From Streptomyces djakartensis (GTDB taxonomy: Bacteria > Actinomycetota > Actinomycetes > Streptomycetales > Streptomycetaceae), in contig NZ_BMWE01000004.1 in the NCBI RefSeq assembly GCF_014651075.1, positions 310,001 to 374,000 of the forward strand: a stretch of DNA of 64,000 bases, written 5' to 3'. The position numbers and the translations under genes are program-made. This document shows, piece after piece, positions 16,705 to 24,390 of the stretch; positions within the stretch are counted from its first letter, which is position 1; every line of letters starts with the position of its first letter. The notes beneath the pieces were generated by a model, which was given only the letters and a program-made list of their open reading frames with translations, searched no databases and was not told where the DNA came from.

Positions 16705-17583
16705 GTGGCCGGCACCCCGCGTATCGCGCTCGTCACCTACGACCCCGGGGGCGAGGAGAGCAAGGACCGGGACCTGCCGGTACTGGTGGACGCCCTGCGG
16801 GAGGCCGGGGCCGAGGCCACCGCCGTCCACTGGGACGATCCCCGCGCCGACTGGGCCGCCTTCGACCTCGCCCTCATACGCTCCACCTGGGACTACAGCT
16901 GGCGGGCCGGGGAGTTCACGGCGTGGGCCGAGCGGTGCGGGAAGGTGACCCGGCTGGCCAACCCGGTGGACGTCGTGCGGTGGAACGCGGACAAGAGGTA
17001 CCTCGGGCAGCTCGCGGACGCCGGGGTGCCCGCCGTGCCCACCCGGTACTTCGCGCCGGGCGAGCCGGTGGACCTGCCCGCCGACCGCGAGTACGTCGTG
17101 AAGCCCACCTCCGGCGCGGGGGCCCGGTACGCCGCCCGCTACCCGGCCGGGGAACGCGCCTCGGCCCTGCGGCACACGGAGCGCATGCACGCCGAGGGGT
17201 TCACCGTCATGGTGCAGCCCTATCTGACCGGCATCGACACCCACGGCGAGCGGGCCCTGCAGTTCTTCGGCGGGCGCCTGCTGCACGCCGGCGTCAAGGG
17301 CGCCGTCCTCGCCCCCGGCACACCGTACGACGCCGACAAGGTCGCCCACCCGGACATCCGCCCCTGGGAGCCGACCGCCGCCGAACTGTCCGTCGCCGAG
17401 CGGGCCCTGGCCGCCGTCCCCGGGCGGCCGGAGCTGCTGTACGCCCGGGTGGACCTCGTCACCGGGGAGGACGGCCAGCCGTGTGTGATGGAGCTGGAGC
17501 TGATCGAGCCGAACCTGTTCCTGTGGCTGCACCCGCAGTCCCTGCCGAGGGTCGTGGAGGCGGTGCTGGCCGCCGCCTGCTGA
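16705..17583 (+). CDS. ATP-grasp domain protein
   Basis: 292 residues from GTG 16705, with GGAG seven bases upstream. The layout follows RimK/glutathione-synthetase-like ATP-grasp proteins: N-terminal pre-ATP-grasp segment (IALVTYDPGG to LIRSTWDYSWR), central Lys-bearing strand (REYVVKPTSGAGAR near 130) and C-terminal metal site (MELELIEPNLFLWL near 268). This subtype is a widespread actinobacterial hypothetical, possibly an amide or peptide ligase. Context (matB, MFS exporter) does not fix a substrate. Confidence 0.8.
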   Translation: MAGTPRIALVTYDPGGEESKDRDLPVLVDALREAGAEATAVHWDDPRADWAAFDLALIRSTWDYSWRAGEFTAWAERCGKVTRLANPVDVVRWNADKRYLGQLADAGVPAVPTRYFAPGEPVDLPADREYVVKPTSGAGARYAARYPAGERASALRHTERMHAEGFTVMVQPYLTGIDTHGERALQFFGGRLLHAGVKGAVLAPGTPYDADKVAHPDIRPWEPTAAELSVAERALAAVPGRPELLYARVDLVTGEDGQPCVMELELIEPNLFLWLHPQSLPRVVEAVLAAAC

Positions 17584-17628
17584 GCCCGGAACGCGAGGCA
17601 TACGTCCCTCGCTGAGGCTTTTGGTGTA

Positions 17629-17638
17629 GTGGTACCAC
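17629..17638. promoter_or_regulatory. 10-bp palindrome at the MFS gene 5' end
   Basis: GTGGTACCAC ends two bases before the ATG at 17640. Its position right on the initiation region suggests either an operator for an unlinked TetR/MarR-type regulator or chance; there is no clear ribosome site for that ATG. Confidence 0.3.
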
Positions 17639-17678
17639 CATGCCCTCCGAGTGACGGGCCTGGGCCCCGCTGCTCGCG

Positions 17679-19010
17679 GTGTGCGCCGGGTACTTCATGG
17701 TGATCCTGGACGTCACGGTCATCAACGTCGCCGTGCCGGTGATCGGGCGGGAGCTGTCGGCCTCGCTCACCGGCATCCAGTGGATCACCGACGGGTACAC
17801 CCTGGTCTTCGCCGGGTTCTTGCTGACCGGCGGCGCGCTCGGCGACCGGCTCGGCAACCGCCGGGTGTTCTGCGCGGGCGTGGCGGTGTTCACCGTGTCC
17901 TCGGCGGCGTGCGCGCTCGCGCCCGACGCGCCCTTCCTCGTGGTGGCCCGGCTGGTGGAGGGGCTCGGCGCGGCACTCATCGTGCCCGGCTCCCTGGCAC
18001 TGCTCCAGCAGGCCTACCCGGAGACGACCGCACGGGCGCGGGCCTTCGGACTGTGGGGCTCCATGGCGGGCATCGCCGCCTCCGCCGGGCCGCTGCTGGG
18101 CGGGTTGCTCGTCTCCACAGTGGGCTGGCGCTGGGTGTTCCTCATCAACCTGCCCGTCGGCGCCCTCTGCCTGGCCCTGACGCTGCGGCACATGGCCCGC
18201 TCGCCCCGGCGCGCCGACCGGGCCCTGGACTGGCCCGCGCAGGTGGCGGTCGTCGCGGCGGTGGCGCTGCTGACCGCGTCGCTCAACGAGGCCGGGCGGC
18301 GCGGCTGGACCGACCCGGCCGTGCTCGCGGGCGTGGGGCTGGCCGTCCTGGCCGCCGCGGCGTTCGCGCTGCGCGAGCGGCTGGCCCGCTCTCCCGCACT
18401 CCCGCTGGGCCTGCTGCGCTCGCGCGCCATGAGCGGCGGGGCCGCCATCGGCCTGCTGTTCAACTTCGGCTTCTACGGCATGGTGTTCACCGCCAGCCTG
18501 GAGTTCCAGCACCAGCGCGGCTACAGCGCCCTCGGTACCGGACTCGCCCTGTTCCCGGCGGTGGCCATGACGATGTTCGCCTCCGTCCTGTCCGGGCGGC
18601 TCACCCGCCGAACCGGCGACCGGCCGCTGGTCGTCTCCGGCATGCTCCTGGCCGCCCTGGGACTGGCCGGCTGGGCAGCCGCGGGCGCCGACCCGGCCTA
18701 CGCCCTGCTGGTGGCTCCGATGATGGCCGCCGGATTCGGAACGTCCTTCGCCCTCACCGGTTCCACCGCCACGGTGATGGGCGCCGCGCCCGCGGCGTAC
18801 TCGGGCGCTGCCGCCGCCCTGTTCAACACCACCCGGCAGATCGGCAGCGCCACCGGCGTCGCCCTCGGCGGCAGCCTTCTCGCGTCGGCCGCGAGCTACG
18901 AGGCCGGGATCCGGACCAGCATGGGCATCGGCGCACTGGCCTACCTGACGGCGGCGGTCCTCGCGTGGCGGTGCGTACCGAGGACAGCCGTTCGCAGTAA
19001 GAGCAGTTGA
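17679..19010 (+). CDS. DHA2-type MFS drug transporter with interrupted N-terminus
   Basis: 443 residues from the first usable GTG, with 13-14 transmembrane helices. MFS motifs are VILDVTVINVAVP near the N-terminus and GGALGDRLGNRRV (motif A). The family is EmrB/QacA, drug:H+ antiport. The natural start seems to be ATG 17640: that frame reads MPSE, then TGA at 17652-17654, then RAWAPLLAVCAGYFMVILD, which is standard N-terminal helix sequence. GTG 17679 has no ribosome site and would cut the first helix. A CGA-to-TGA nonsense change, readthrough or a sequence error are the options. Confidence 0.8.
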   Translation: MCAGYFMVILDVTVINVAVPVIGRELSASLTGIQWITDGYTLVFAGFLLTGGALGDRLGNRRVFCAGVAVFTVSSAACALAPDAPFLVVARLVEGLGAALIVPGSLALLQQAYPETTARARAFGLWGSMAGIAASAGPLLGGLLVSTVGWRWVFLINLPVGALCLALTLRHMARSPRRADRALDWPAQVAVVAAVALLTASLNEAGRRGWTDPAVLAGVGLAVLAAAAFALRERLARSPALPLGLLRSRAMSGGAAIGLLFNFGFYGMVFTASLEFQHQRGYSALGTGLALFPAVAMTMFASVLSGRLTRRTGDRPLVVSGMLLAALGLAGWAAAGADPAYALLVAPMMAAGFGTSFALTGSTATVMGAAPAAYSGAAAALFNTTRQIGSATGVALGGSLLASAASYEAGIRTSMGIGALAYLTAAVLAWRCVPRTAVRSKSS

Positions 19011-19011
19011 C

Positions 19012-19470
19012 ATGAGCGATGGCTGTTACCTTGCCGATGTGGCAACGTCGACCGCCGTACTTCTCGCTTCGGGCTTCGGACTCGTGTTCCTGGCCACCAT
19101 CAGTCTGATCACGCAGCTGGAGAGCTATCTGACCCACCGCCTCCTGTCCGCTCTCGAGCGGCACGGGGTCGAGGGTGAGGCGATAGCCGTACGGCAGGAC
19201 GTCATGGCCGGGCAGGCGCGCGTCCACTTCGAGGTCCGGCTGCCGGAAGGCGAGCCGAGATCCGAGTTCTACGAGCTGTTCCTGACCTCGCCGGGGCCGG
19301 TCGGCACGGTCATGCCTGTCGTCTACGACAGCAGGAAGCCACGCCGGGCGAAGATCGGGACCCGGCAGGAGATCGACTTCCGCGCCGAGCGGCGTCTGGT
19401 ACAGGTGATGGGCGGCGGCGGTCTGGTGATGTTCGTCGTAGGGGTGGTGCTGCTGTTCCTCGCCCGGTGA
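19012..19470 (+). CDS. Small two-helix membrane protein (DUF3592-like)
   Basis: 152 residues. There is a transmembrane helix near residues 12-33 (STAVLLASGFGLVFLATIS), a hydrophilic strand-rich middle (GEAIAVRQDVMAGQARVHFE, VVYDSRKPRRAKIG) and a C-terminal helix (VMFVVGVVLLFLA). This layout is that of DUF3592-type membrane proteins of unknown function. ATG 19012 starts one base after the MFS stop, without a ribosome site; GTG 19039 is an alternative. Possibly cotranscribed with the MFS gene. Confidence 0.72.
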   Translation: MSDGCYLADVATSTAVLLASGFGLVFLATISLITQLESYLTHRLLSALERHGVEGEAIAVRQDVMAGQARVHFEVRLPEGEPRSEFYELFLTSPGPVGTVMPVVYDSRKPRRAKIGTRQEIDFRAERRLVQVMGGGGLVMFVVGVVLLFLAR

Positions 19471-19610
19471 GGGCGCCGGACCGCCGACGCCGACCTGCGG
19501 CGCGGCGCACGGAACCGGTGCCGACGGGCGGGGGCGGACGTAACCGCTCCTGTCCCTACTACCCGCACCACGTCACGACGCCGAGGCCTTCCGCGGGACC
19601 GAGGAGCCCC

Positions 19611-20219
19611 TCAGCCCTGACGGCCGGTGACGGACACCCGCTGCAACAGACCCCAGGTGAACTCCGCGACGACCTCCCACCGCACACCCTCGGCGTCAGG
19701 CGCGGTGAACGCCAGCCCCCACCGGGTCGGTGCCGTGCCCTCCAGGGGGCGGGCCGGGGCGAAGGCACGGGCAGCCTCGTCGACCGTGCAGGACCAGGGG
19801 ACCAGATCGTCGAACGTGCGCAGCCCGGGGCCCGCGGAGCCCGGGGCGCGGACCAGCCACTCGTTCCACACGGCGCCGTTCGGAGCGGTCAGCACCTCGA
19901 AGCGCAAGGAGGGCCAGAGGGGCACGGGCCACAGCCAGGCCTCGCAGTCGAGATCGCCGATGCGGCGCGGCGCACGGGAATCCGGCTCCCCCAGCACGGA
20001 ACGGTAGCGGGAAAGCGGCGCTCGGGACCGCGGCGAGCGGACCATCGCCTGCCAGCGCCTGTTCGCCTCGCGCATGTCGGCGATCGACACGCCCAGCTCG
20101 TGGCGGGCGTCCTCCACCAGGCCCGGGTTGTGGTCGGCCATGCGGCGCAGCAGCACCAGCTGGAAGTCGAGCGGGGTGAAGGGGCTAGCGGGGCGCTTTC
20201 CGGAGGGCATGGGACCCAT
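19611..20219 (-). CDS. Hypothetical protein at the end of the glycan operon
   Basis: About 202 residues from ATG 20219 (or ATG 20210). It overlaps the 3' end of the FkbM gene by 25-35 bases, implying coupling. The N-terminus has helices (FTPLDFQLVLLRRMADHNPG, ADMREANRRWQAMV); the remainder is strand-rich with many Trp (EAWLWPVPLWPSLRFE, AVWNEWLVRAPG). No signal peptide or catalytic motif is seen. I do not recognise the family; inclusion in the envelope-glycan operon is the only clue. Confidence 0.75.
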   Translation of the reverse strand: MGPMPSGKRPASPFTPLDFQLVLLRRMADHNPGLVEDARHELGVSIADMREANRRWQAMVRSPRSRAPLSRYRSVLGEPDSRAPRRIGDLDCEAWLWPVPLWPSLRFEVLTAPNGAVWNEWLVRAPGSAGPGLRTFDDLVPWSCTVDEAARAFAPARPLEGTAPTRWGLAFTAPDAEGVRWEVVAEFTWGLLQRVSVTGRQG

Positions 20220-21012
20220 CGTCGCCCACCGGGGCGGTACCCGGGCGGCGGCCGTCCGGCAGGAAGAGGACCGAGTTGACGTACCGCGGGCCCCTGAGGA
20301 GGGAGGACGGCAGCACGCGGCGGAGCAGGCCGTGGGAGACGACGTGGGCGGAGCGGGCCTGGTGGTCCTCCAGCGGGAACCTCGCCAGCGGCACCCAGGT
20401 GTCACCCGGCAGCACCCAGCCGTCATAGCCCAGCAGGGACAGGTACGTCACCACCGGCGCGATCGGCTGGATGCGGGACTCCAGCTCCACGAAGAGGGCC
20501 GGGCGGTCCCGGGCCAGCAGGCCTGTCGCGCCGCGCAGGACCGCCGGCTCGTTGCCGTCCACGTCGATCTTGATGAAGCCGACGTCACGCAGTGCCAGCT
20601 CGTCCAGCGTGACGCAGGGGACGTCCAGCGACCGGCCGTGGATGTCCCGCCGGACCAGCGACGACACGCCCCGGTCACCCTCGTCGCCCGACGGCAGCCA
20701 CAGCCGGGCGATGCCCGGCCGGTCCGAGGCGGCGGCACGGATCACCCGTACGTTCGGCGGGGCGGCGGCGGTCAGCACCCGGGCCAGACGAGGCACCGGC
20801 TCGACCGTGACGACCTGCTCGGCGAGGCGGGACAACCGGTGCGTCCAGGGCCCGTACCAGCCGCCGACGTCCACGGCCGTACCGCAGCCGGGCGGGCACA
20901 GCTCGGCGAGCCGGGCCAGCTCCGGTTCGAACCGGGGGTACAGCGCCCGGGCCGTCGCGGCCACCAGACGCGGGGGCAGGAGGGGAGCGAGGCGGGCGGC
21001 CAGGCTGGTCAC
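20185..21012 (-). CDS. FkbM family methyltransferase
   Basis: 275 residues. A Rossmann SAM-binding start (GTAVDVGGWYGPWTHRLS, about 43-60; VVTVEPVPRLARVL) and the FkbM signature LRDVGFIKIDVDGNEPAVL (about 140-158) followed by LFVELESR are present. FkbM enzymes O-methylate sugars or polyketides, and in glycan clusters usually cap saccharides. The GTG start overlaps the stop of the Trm112-like gene (GTGA), so it belongs to the long minus-strand operon. Confidence 0.87.
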   Translation of the reverse strand: MTSLAARLAPLLPPRLVAATARALYPRFEPELARLAELCPPGCGTAVDVGGWYGPWTHRLSRLAEQVVTVEPVPRLARVLTAAAPPNVRVIRAAASDRPGIARLWLPSGDEGDRGVSSLVRRDIHGRSLDVPCVTLDELALRDVGFIKIDVDGNEPAVLRGATGLLARDRPALFVELESRIQPIAPVVTYLSLLGYDGWVLPGDTWVPLARFPLEDHQARSAHVVSHGLLRRVLPSSLLRGPRYVNSVLFLPDGRRPGTAPVGDDGSHALRKAPR

Positions 21013-21245
21013 GGTGACATCCTCTTGAGGAGTTCCTCGTGCTCGTCGTCCGGCACCTGCTCGCCCGACGACGGCAGCAACTGCGGGATCCCGTCGACGA
21101 TCGGATAGCGGCGGCGCAGCCGCGGGTTGTACAGCGCCTCCTCCCGCCGGGCCTCCTCCTGCCCGGCCTCCTCGGGCAGCAGATGCAACGGGCCCTTGTC
21201 GAGCGGGCAGGCCAGGATCTTCAGCAGCGGGTCGTCGGGCTTCAC
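21009..21245 (-). CDS. Trm112-like small protein (UPF0434/YcaR type)
   Basis: 78 residues from GTG 21245. It has the family pattern PLLKILACPLDKGPLHLL and then RRRYPIVDGIPQLLP. A full zinc ribbon needs four Cys, whereas only one is seen here, so metal binding is doubtful. Trm112 relatives act as activating partners of methyltransferases; placement between a transporter and an FkbM methyltransferase, with GTGA overlaps on both sides, fits a partner role for one of the operon's methyltransferases. Confidence 0.82.
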   Translation of the reverse strand: MKPDDPLLKILACPLDKGPLHLLPEEAGQEEARREEALYNPRLRRRYPIVDGIPQLLPSSGEQVPDDEHEELLKRMSP

Positions 21246-22159
21246 GGTGAGGCCAACTCCTCGGCAGGTGTGGGGGATCGGGGAGCGGAGTCGTGCTTCG
21301 GCATGGTCAGCAGCACGGCGACCGCCAGGGCCGTGCCCGCCACCCGCAGCGCGAGCCGCAGCGGGTCGTCCGGCAGGGCCTCGCCGAACGACAGCGTGCC
21401 GAGCACCGCCGTGAACAGACTGGTCACGGTCGTGCACACCGGCACGATCAGCGACGCCCGGCAGCGCTGCAGCGCCGCCTGCGACATCACCAGGCCGAAC
21501 ACACCGGTGAACAGCAGCAGATACGGATACGGGGAGCCCAGCAGGTCCAGCACCGCGCCGCCGATCCCGCTGGTCGTCAGGTGACTGGACACGCCCTTGA
21601 TGGCGAGCGAGCTGACGCCGTACAGCAGGCCCACGGCCACCCCGTACTCGACGCCGGTCGTGGGCCGCCGGTGCCGGTTGCGGGCCCGCCGCTCGGCGGA
21701 GCCGTACAGCCACACCCCGCCCGCCAGCGACGGCACGCACACCAGCAGGATCAACGGGTAGGGCGCCTCCTGGCTGACGCTGTCCGCGCCCTCGCGCAGC
21801 GACAGCACCACCATCAGCAGGGCGAGCAGGATCGCGCCCAGCGCGTACCGCTCCCGGCCGGACGTCTCCTCCCCGAGCAGCCGGGCCGACAGCAGCACGA
21901 GCAGCACCAGACCGGAGACGAAGATGCCCTGCGCGGCGGCGATCGGCAGGGTGCGGTAGACGACGAGCTGGGCTCCGAAACCGGCGGCGAGCGCGAGGGA
22001 ACCGCCGATCCACAGGGGGCTGCCGAGGACGAGACGCAGCAGCCGGGCCGGCTGCCGGATCGTCACCTCGGGCAGGGAGGTGAGCGCCCGTTTCTCCAGC
22101 ACGAAGCCGAGGCTGTACAGGGTGTTCGCCAGCAGGGCCGCGGCCACTCCCCACCACAT
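21242..22159 (-). CDS. DMT-superfamily (EamA-like) transporter
   Basis: 305 residues, about nine or ten transmembrane helices, with internally repeated halves (WWGVAAALLANTLYSLGFVLEKRAL at the start; VEYGVAVGLLYGVSSLAIKGV in the second half). It resembles EamA and undecaprenyl-phosphate-sugar flippase-like small transporters. In a glycan assembly operon a role in moving a lipid-linked sugar or small metabolite is plausible but not shown. It ends with a GTGA overlap to the Trm112-like gene. Confidence 0.83.
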   Translation of the reverse strand: MWWGVAAALLANTLYSLGFVLEKRALTSLPEVTIRQPARLLRLVLGSPLWIGGSLALAAGFGAQLVVYRTLPIAAAQGIFVSGLVLLVLLSARLLGEETSGRERYALGAILLALLMVVLSLREGADSVSQEAPYPLILLVCVPSLAGGVWLYGSAERRARNRHRRPTTGVEYGVAVGLLYGVSSLAIKGVSSHLTTSGIGGAVLDLLGSPYPYLLLFTGVFGLVMSQAALQRCRASLIVPVCTTVTSLFTAVLGTLSFGEALPDDPLRLALRVAGTALAVAVLLTMPKHDSAPRSPTPAEELASP

Positions 22160-22162
22160 GGG

Positions 22163-22915
22163 CTACGTCCTCCTGGCGTGCAGCAGCAGGATCGACGCCA
22201 GGCGGGGGCGGACGCAGGCCAGCCGGTCCAGCAAACGCAGCGGGCGCGGTACGCCGTGGAAGGGAGCGCCTTCGAGCCGTACGACGGTGAACCCGGACAC
22301 GGCGACGAACTCCTGGAGCGCGCGGGCGGTGTAGAGGCGCAGGTGTCCCACCACCTCCTTGCCCGGACGGCCGTGGATGCCGCGCAGACTGACCTCCGAG
22401 AACACCGGCTGCACACCGGCCAGCAGCAGGGCGCGGTTGTACCAGGCGGCCAGGTTCGGCGTGGACAGCATCAGGTGCCCGCCGGGCCGCAGGACCCTGC
22501 GGATCTCGTCCAGCGCGGCGTCCGGATCGACGAGATGCTCGATCACCTCGCTGAACAGCACCGCGTCCGCTGACTCGGAGGCGAACGGCAGCCCGCCGCC
22601 GGTCAGTTCGCCGCGCACCGCGTACGGGATGCGGGTGCGGGCCCGTCTGAGGGCGTCCTGGGACCAGTCGACGCCGATGACGCGGTGGCCGGGCAGGAAC
22701 GGGGCGGCGGTGGCGGCGGCGGTGCCGTCGCCGCAGCCGATGTCGAGGACGGTGCGGCTGCCGGTGCCGTCGGTGGCCGGGCCGAGCGCCCGGGCCAGCA
22801 TGCGGGCCTGGCGAACGCCGCGTGAGGTGCCGGAGGCGACGGGCACGGCCGGGTTCTCGTAGAAGTCGCGCAGCTCGCGGGGCGGGGGCGCGGCGGTGGG
22901 GGCCGTCGGTGTCAC
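22163..22915 (-). CDS. Class I SAM-dependent methyltransferase
   Basis: 250 residues from GTG 22915, whose GTGA overlaps the previous stop. Motif I is VLDIGCGDGTAAATA (about 57-71), motif II GVDWSQDALRRA, followed by the FSEVIEHLVDPDAALDEIRR and LRPGGHLMLSTPNLAAW pattern of Ubi/Coq5-like methyltransferases. The second half is helical (VGHLRLYTARALQEFVAVSG). Such enzymes are common in actinobacterial envelope loci. Substrate unknown. Confidence 0.87.
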   Translation of the reverse strand: MTPTAPTAAPPPRELRDFYENPAVPVASGTSRGVRQARMLARALGPATDGTGSRTVLDIGCGDGTAAATAAPFLPGHRVIGVDWSQDALRRARTRIPYAVRGELTGGGLPFASESADAVLFSEVIEHLVDPDAALDEIRRVLRPGGHLMLSTPNLAAWYNRALLLAGVQPVFSEVSLRGIHGRPGKEVVGHLRLYTARALQEFVAVSGFTVVRLEGAPFHGVPRPLRLLDRLACVRPRLASILLLHARRT

Positions 22916-24390
22916 GGGGTCACCTCCGTGGTGTGCAGATGGTGCTCGAAGAGGTCGCGGAGGCGGGCGCCGTCGCCGTGGCTGAGCAGCGACCTGGACC
23001 AGCGCAGGGCCAGGTGGAGGCGGCCGGCCGTGGACGCGGTGGTGACGGTGAGGCCGCGGGGCATCCGGGCCGGCGCCGAGAACCAGACGGCGTGCGCGCG
23101 GCCCGCCTCCTCGCCGAAGTCCAAGGGGTACGGGATACGGCCGATGTTGCTGAGCAGGGTCGTCGACGTCCAGGGCGCGGCGGCTCTGCGCAGGCCGCGG
23201 GTGAGGGCGGCGCGGACGCCGACGGGGGCCCAGGGGGTGGTGAGGAGGGTGGCGCCGTGGCCGAGCTGGGGACGGGGCAGGGACTTGAGGGCGCGGGTTC
23301 GCTCCGCGGTGCGGCGGAGGAGGGCGGACATGTCTGAGACGTCCAACTCCGCGGGAAGGAAGGGGACTTCCACGAGGCGGGTGCCGTTGCCGATGGGCAT
23401 CGTGGTGTCGCGGGGGCGGTCGTCGACGGGCATGGTGATGCGCAGGGGGCGAGGGCGGGTGCCGTGTTCCCTGTTCCAGTGGGCGATGGTCAGGGCCGTG
23501 GTGACCATGAGCTGGTCGTTGACGGTGTAGGGGGAACCCTTGGGGCGGTGGGGGAGGGGGAGTTCGGCCACGAGCATGCCGTTGCCGGGGGAGGGGTCCG
23601 GTGTGCCTGGAGCCACCCGGGCGGGGGGTGACCAGTTGGCCGGGAGGTCCGGGATTTCGTGGGGCGTCCGTGCTGCGCGGGTGGGCGGGGCGGCGGGGGC
23701 GTTGTCGCGGCCTCCGTACAGCTCCGCGGCGGTCGCGAGGACGCGGAGGCAGGCCGGGCCGTCGAGGGCGGTGTGGTTGATGGTGAGGAGCAGGACCGTG
23801 CCTTCGGGGGTGCTGGGCGTCGGTGCCGGGGGCGGGGGGTTCCGCAACCCGGCGTTGCGGGGTGCCTCCCCCAAGCTCTCGGCTTCGCTTGAGCAGGGGG
23901 GACCCCCATCGCCCACCCTCCCCCAAGCTCCCGGCTTCTCCCCCAAGTTCTCGGCTTCGCTCGAACAGGGGGGACCCCCATGAGCAGGGGGGACCGCCCC
24001 AGCGGCACGACCGCCCGCAGCGCGGGCGAGCTCGACCACCTCCAGCCGTATCGGCGGCGACAGCGACAGGGGCGGGGCCTCCGCCAGGGCACGGGTCCGG
24101 GCGTTCTGGAGGGCGCGTGGGCCCGCTGGGGTGAAGGTCACGACCTCCGTGTCCGGATCGGCCGTCAGCTCCCACTCGTAGCGGCGCCGGAACCACGACC
24201 CCGGGGCCTCCCGCATCAGGATGCGTGGGTGCCGGTGCAGGGCCTCGGTGAACGCCTTGCGCAGGCGCCGCTCGTCGAGCGGGCCGGGCAGATGGACCTC
24301 GATGTGGACCGTTTCCGGTTCCTCCTCCTGGAGGCAGTGGCGGGACACCTCGTCCACCACCGGGAACGGGATGCGTACCGGTGCCGTCAT
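22912..24390 (-). CDS. Condensation-domain-like acyltransferase with repeat-derived insert
   Basis: 492 residues from ATG 24390, overlapping the AftD-like stop (ATGA). It looks like a CoA-dependent acyltransferase/condensation fold: CLQEEEPETVHIEVHLPG at the start, active-site NHTALDGP (HxxxDG, near residue 215), and a later TTLLSNIGRIPYPLDFG (an SNVG-like motif). Papa-type and wax-ester-type acyltransferases share these. Residues about 135-185 (twice GGPPCSSEAE followed by LGE) are the translation of an intergenic-type DNA repeat and have no counterpart in the fold, so they form a recent surface insertion. Probable role: acylation of a glycan or glycolipid. Confidence 0.8.
   Translation of the reverse strand: MTAPVRIPFPVVDEVSRHCLQEEEPETVHIEVHLPGPLDERRLRKAFTEALHRHPRILMREAPGSWFRRRYEWELTADPDTEVVTFTPAGPRALQNARTRALAEAPPLSLSPPIRLEVVELARAAGGRAAGAVPPAHGGPPCSSEAENLGEKPGAWGRVGDGGPPCSSEAESLGEAPRNAGLRNPPPPAPTPSTPEGTVLLLTINHTALDGPACLRVLATAAELYGGRDNAPAAPPTRAARTPHEIPDLPANWSPPARVAPGTPDPSPGNGMLVAELPLPHRPKGSPYTVNDQLMVTTALTIAHWNREHGTRPRPLRITMPVDDRPRDTTMPIGNGTRLVEVPFLPAELDVSDMSALLRRTAERTRALKSLPRPQLGHGATLLTTPWAPVGVRAALTRGLRRAAAPWTSTTLLSNIGRIPYPLDFGEEAGRAHAVWFSAPARMPRGLTVTTASTAGRLHLALRWSRSLLSHGDGARLRDLFEHHLHTTEVTP
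23866..24000. repeat. Streptomyces-type dispersed repeat, two full and two partial copies inside a gene
   Basis: The unit CCCCCAAG, CTCTCGGCTTCGCT, then GAGCAGGGGGGACCCCCAT occurs at 23869-23909 and, with small changes, at 23940-23981. Partial copies lie at 23917-23940 (left half) and 23982-23998 (right half). The block is GC-palindromic (GGGGGGACCCCC). I recognise this as a repeat scattered through Streptomyces intergenic regions; here it keeps the minus-strand frame open. Confidence 0.8.

Noticed and set aside
19007..19032. TTGACA and TACCTT as a promoter for the small membrane protein
   Set aside because: Spacing is only 14 bases, below the functional range, so it was not listed as a promoter.
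20185..21245. Zinc-ribbon assignment for the Trm112-like protein
   Set aside because: Only one Cys is visible, so zinc binding is not claimed although the fold family is.
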